Positions 61,531 to 64,000 of a DNA stretch of 64,000 bases are shown here, piece after piece. Position numbers and translations under genes: made by a program. The notes beneath the pieces are model-generated. The model was not told the origin of the DNA. It saw nothing but the letters and a program-made list of their open reading frames with translations, and ran no database searches. Origin of the DNA: Mytilisepta virgata (Eukaryota > Mollusca > Bivalvia > Mytilida > Mytilidae). Location: NCBI GenBank assembly GCA_028015205.1, contig CM051512.1:3842755-3906754 (forward strand), in the 5' to 3' direction. Positions within the stretch are counted from its first letter, which is position 1. Each line of letters opens with the position of its first letter.

Positions 61531-61815
61531 GACGACCCTATAAGTTTTGAAGTGGTCAATTCGGCGTAAATACACATTTTATCAATGCAATCGAGTTTTA
61601 TTTTTCAATGTCCAAGCAAATAACGTTTTGTCTTACTGTTATCCTATGTCACATGAATTCATTTAAACAAATGGACGACCCTATAAGTTTTGAAGTGGTC
61701 AATTCGGCGTAAGTACACATTTTGTCAATGCAATCGAGTTTTATTTTTCAGTGTCCATGCAAATAACGTGTTGTCTTACTGTTTGTCCTATGTTACATGA
61801 ATTCATTTAAAAAAA
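61531..61815. repeat. tandem duplication, 143-bp unit
   Basis: Units start gacgaccctataagttttga at 61531 and 61674, highly similar, ending catgaattcatttaaa. Confidence 0.9.
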
Positions 61816-61839
61816 TTGACAACAGTACATGTATTTGTG

Positions 61840-62060
61840 TATCTTATGAGGGCGGGCAACCTAGATTTTTTGGTGGGGTTACTATTAGTCATTGGTTTCT
61901 TTTGTTCTTTTGTTTGTTATGTGTTTGTTCTCGTCCTTTTCCATTTCGGTTTCGTCTCTCTAGTAGATTCCTTATTATTTACATTGGTGGCCTTCTGTAA
62001 CTAAACATGTGTCTCTTTTATTTATTTTGGTACTGTATACCTGCACGAAAGATTTGTCCT
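61840..62060 (+). mobile_element. Penelope-like 3' UTR fragment
   Basis: Diverged: gcgggcaacctagatttttt, ggtggggttac and a T/G-rich tail as in 45600-45700. Weak call. Confidence 0.4.
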
Positions 62061-62129
62061 ATAAGCATAAAAATCCTGCATTATTCAAAAACTGGACGAA
62101 TACTACCTCGGGACGAAGGGCATTTGGTA

Positions 62130-62482
62130 TAGAGAGTGGAAACGGGGAATGTGTCAAAGAGACAACCCGACCAAAGAGCAGAAAACAGCTCAATGCTACC
62201 AATGGGACTTCAACGCAGCGAGAAAATCACGCATCCGGAGGCGGGATTCAGCTGGCCCCTAAACAATAATATATACTAGTTCAACAAAATGGACGGCACA
62301 CTAGACTCCGATACATAAAAATGAACCGAGGTTAAAAAAACACACAAGCCTAACAAAGGCTAGAGGTTCCTGACTTGGGACAGGCGTAAAAATGCGGCTG
62401 GGTTAAACATGTTTTGTGAGATCTCAGCCCCCCCCTATCATACCTCTAGCCAATGTGGAATAAACAAACACACAGCGATACA
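62130..62482 (-). repeat. Penelope-like subfamily-2 3' UTR, antisense, uninterrupted copy
   Basis: Reverse complement of about 16430-16790, uninterrupted across the point where the 34.6-kb copy is split (ggaataaacaaacacacagc). It therefore gives the empty-site sequence for the LINE-B insertion. Confidence 0.85.
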
Positions 62483-62915
62483 CATAGATTATCTTATATA
62501 CATTTTCTAGTATAAACTCTTTGGTTTGTCCTCTTCTTTTTGGTTTCAGCCTCTTAAAAGGTATGATAATTATCCCAACAGTTTCATTGAAACTTCGGAG
62601 ATATTGTTAGTACGTCTGTAAATCATAGTTTCCTGTGACTTGAAAATATCCTATATTTATATAAACTTTCACCAATTTATCATTTTATTGTCTTATGTCT
62701 GTAGAGAATTGTCTAAAATGGTAGTAACTGTATATACTTCGAATGTAAAATTTGTAGCATGTTTTTTTTTATTGGTCAGTAGTGAAGTTAGGAAATTTTA
62801 AAACTAAATATGTCCACTGGATAGAAATACACATGTAAATAAAACCACAGTTTTCGAAAAAAATTTATTATTGTTTTGGTTTTCATTATGTTTGGCCCAG
62901 AGCAAAACTGATGAT
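62483..62915. other. unassigned AT-rich sequence
   Basis: Nothing recognised. Confidence 0.4.
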
Positions 62916-63555
62916 TCGTTAATCGTCGTATTTGTATCAAATATCGGCAAAAGAATACCGAAGCGACAAAACAGTGAGAAAAGTCCACAAATTCGGAGTC
63001 CAAGGAAAAGACAGTCAGGAGAATGGAAAATAACAAACAAACGCGACAAGGAAACATTTATAACTAGAAGAATGAAAAACGTATAATAAACTTAACAAAA
63101 CTAGAACAAAAGCAGAGGAACTAGCAATGTAAACTCCCGTTAAAACCCGGGAGTGACATCAGGTGCTCAGAAGGGGTAAACAGTCCTGCTCCGTTAACGG
63201 AACCGGTCTCACATTGCCGATAAAGTGTCAAGTCTGGTGAGGTGTCAAGTCCGGTGGCGTGTCAACTCATATGTAACTTCGAATCATATGTTGTAAGCTT
63301 TGCACTATGAGAAAGTGGGAACAATCTGAAAGACAAACGACCAATCGTCAATCCAGAGACAAAGATAAAAACGAAAGTCTGATGAGGTGTCAAGTCCGGT
63401 GGGATGTCAATTCCAGAAAGAAGTGAATTCTAACTAAAGATATCTACTCTCGTACGTCAGATAGAAACTTCGTATTGGCCAGACAATTCGTAATGGCGAC
63501 CGTAAAAATTTTAGTTCATGAAATTAACATAGACTGAACATAACCCTGATGTCAA
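62916..63555 (-). pseudogene. Penelope-like 3' end, antisense, decayed
   Basis: Reverse complement reads like 43640-44110: cagggttatgttcagtctat, aaatttttacggtcgcca, ggccaatacgaagtttctat, ccggacttgaca, then the UTR with agcacctgatgtcactcccg and ggtattcttttgccg. Two related gtgtcaagtccggtg motifs mark a small internal duplication. Confidence 0.7.
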
Positions 63556-64000
63556 AGATTCATTATTCCTTATTTTATTGATCGTGAAAGTAGATTGCAA
63601 AGTCTTTATTGGAATTTTGACTTCAGGACTTAAGGATGCTCGCTGGTCATGTTTTGGTATTTTTGTCAGATTTTCGGAATCCTCGGGTTTTATCCATTTC
63701 TTAAACATGAAATTGTTTGCCCATGAACCCCCATTTTTCTTTATATTTCATTCATATATACCTTAAAATGGTATTTGACAAAATTTTATGAAATCCTTTT
63801 TATTTTTTCAGACATTTTTGAGAGACTGAAGTTGTAATGCAAAGACAATGAAAAATCCAGAGAAAACCCGTTTTCTGCAAAATTTCAAGGCCTTATAGCT
63901 CTAAAATGAGGACATGAACCTATATTTTTTTCTTGCTTATTTGTTTACTATTCATATGTTCTTTCAAACTTAAACACCTATTTCAAATCCTATTTATTTC
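63556..64000. other. unassigned sequence to window end
   Basis: Contains aggatgctcgctggtcatg and a T-rich stretch. No reliable gene; the two short ORFs at 63511-63766 overlap on opposite strands and are not accepted. Confidence 0.4.

Overview
This is a eukaryotic, AT-rich, intron-bearing nuclear segment. It most likely comes from a mollusc and probably a bivalve (mussel-like). The basis is the dense mix of Penelope-like retroelements, I/Nimb-like and CR1/L2-like LINEs, a bivalve-style Ty3/gypsy element, tRNA-derived SINEs and a Tc1 transposon, together with host exons that read as animal proteins. The species call is inference. Nothing in the window looks prokaryotic, and repeats and their remains account for most of what can be recognised.

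Host genes. (1) The first coding exon of an N6AMT1/HemK2-type methyltransferase lies on the minus strand (2774-2907); the rest would lie to the left, outside the readable part. (2) A complete four-exon CAP-superfamily gene (GAPR-1/GLIPR2-like) runs on the minus strand from 53830 to 47942. It encodes 254 residues, and splice sites and phases agree at every junction. (3) A 95-bp candidate orphan exon lies at 28687-28593 (minus). (4) Two unrecognised ORFs with some coding character lie at 26299-26580 and 58440-58727 (both minus).

Layout. 1-2.2 kb: a repeat pair and a modular non-autonomous element ending in a GAC-rich tail. 3.1-13.3 kb: a Ty3/gypsy element with two identical 312-bp LTRs, inserted about 205 bp upstream of the N6AMT1 start codon. 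Its polyprotein has a helix-hairpin-helix-like N-terminus and a PHD finger at the C-terminus, and its gag is split by a 5'-truncated LINE. 13.3-22.7 kb: Penelope-like remnants, a decayed gypsy pol and small repeats. 22.74-26.19 kb: a Tc1 (DD34E) transposon with 24-bp terminal inverted repeats, itself split by a 5'-truncated Penelope-like element whose RT frame is open. 26.2-34.2 kb: foldback elements, minisatellites, a second GAC-tailed element, a SINE and Penelope 3' ends. 34.25-43.35 kb: a three-layer nest. A full-length LINE with RNase H (34840-41536, 11-bp target duplications) sits in the inverted half of a LINE that looks twin-primed, which in turn sits in a Penelope-like 3' UTR. 43.4-47 kb: more Penelope debris and (TA)n. 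47.9-54.6 kb: the CAP gene. Its first coding exon begins inside a 64-69 bp minisatellite whose units each carry a splice-acceptor-plus-ATG motif. 54.6-64 kb: SINEs, foldbacks, duplications and antisense Penelope-like ends.

The clearest points for follow-up are the HhH/PHD gypsy element, the acceptor-plus-ATG minisatellite of the CAP gene, the nested LINEs with the twin-priming signature, and the GAC-tailed elements that share ends but not bodies. All calls were made by reading; no alignment or database search was run.
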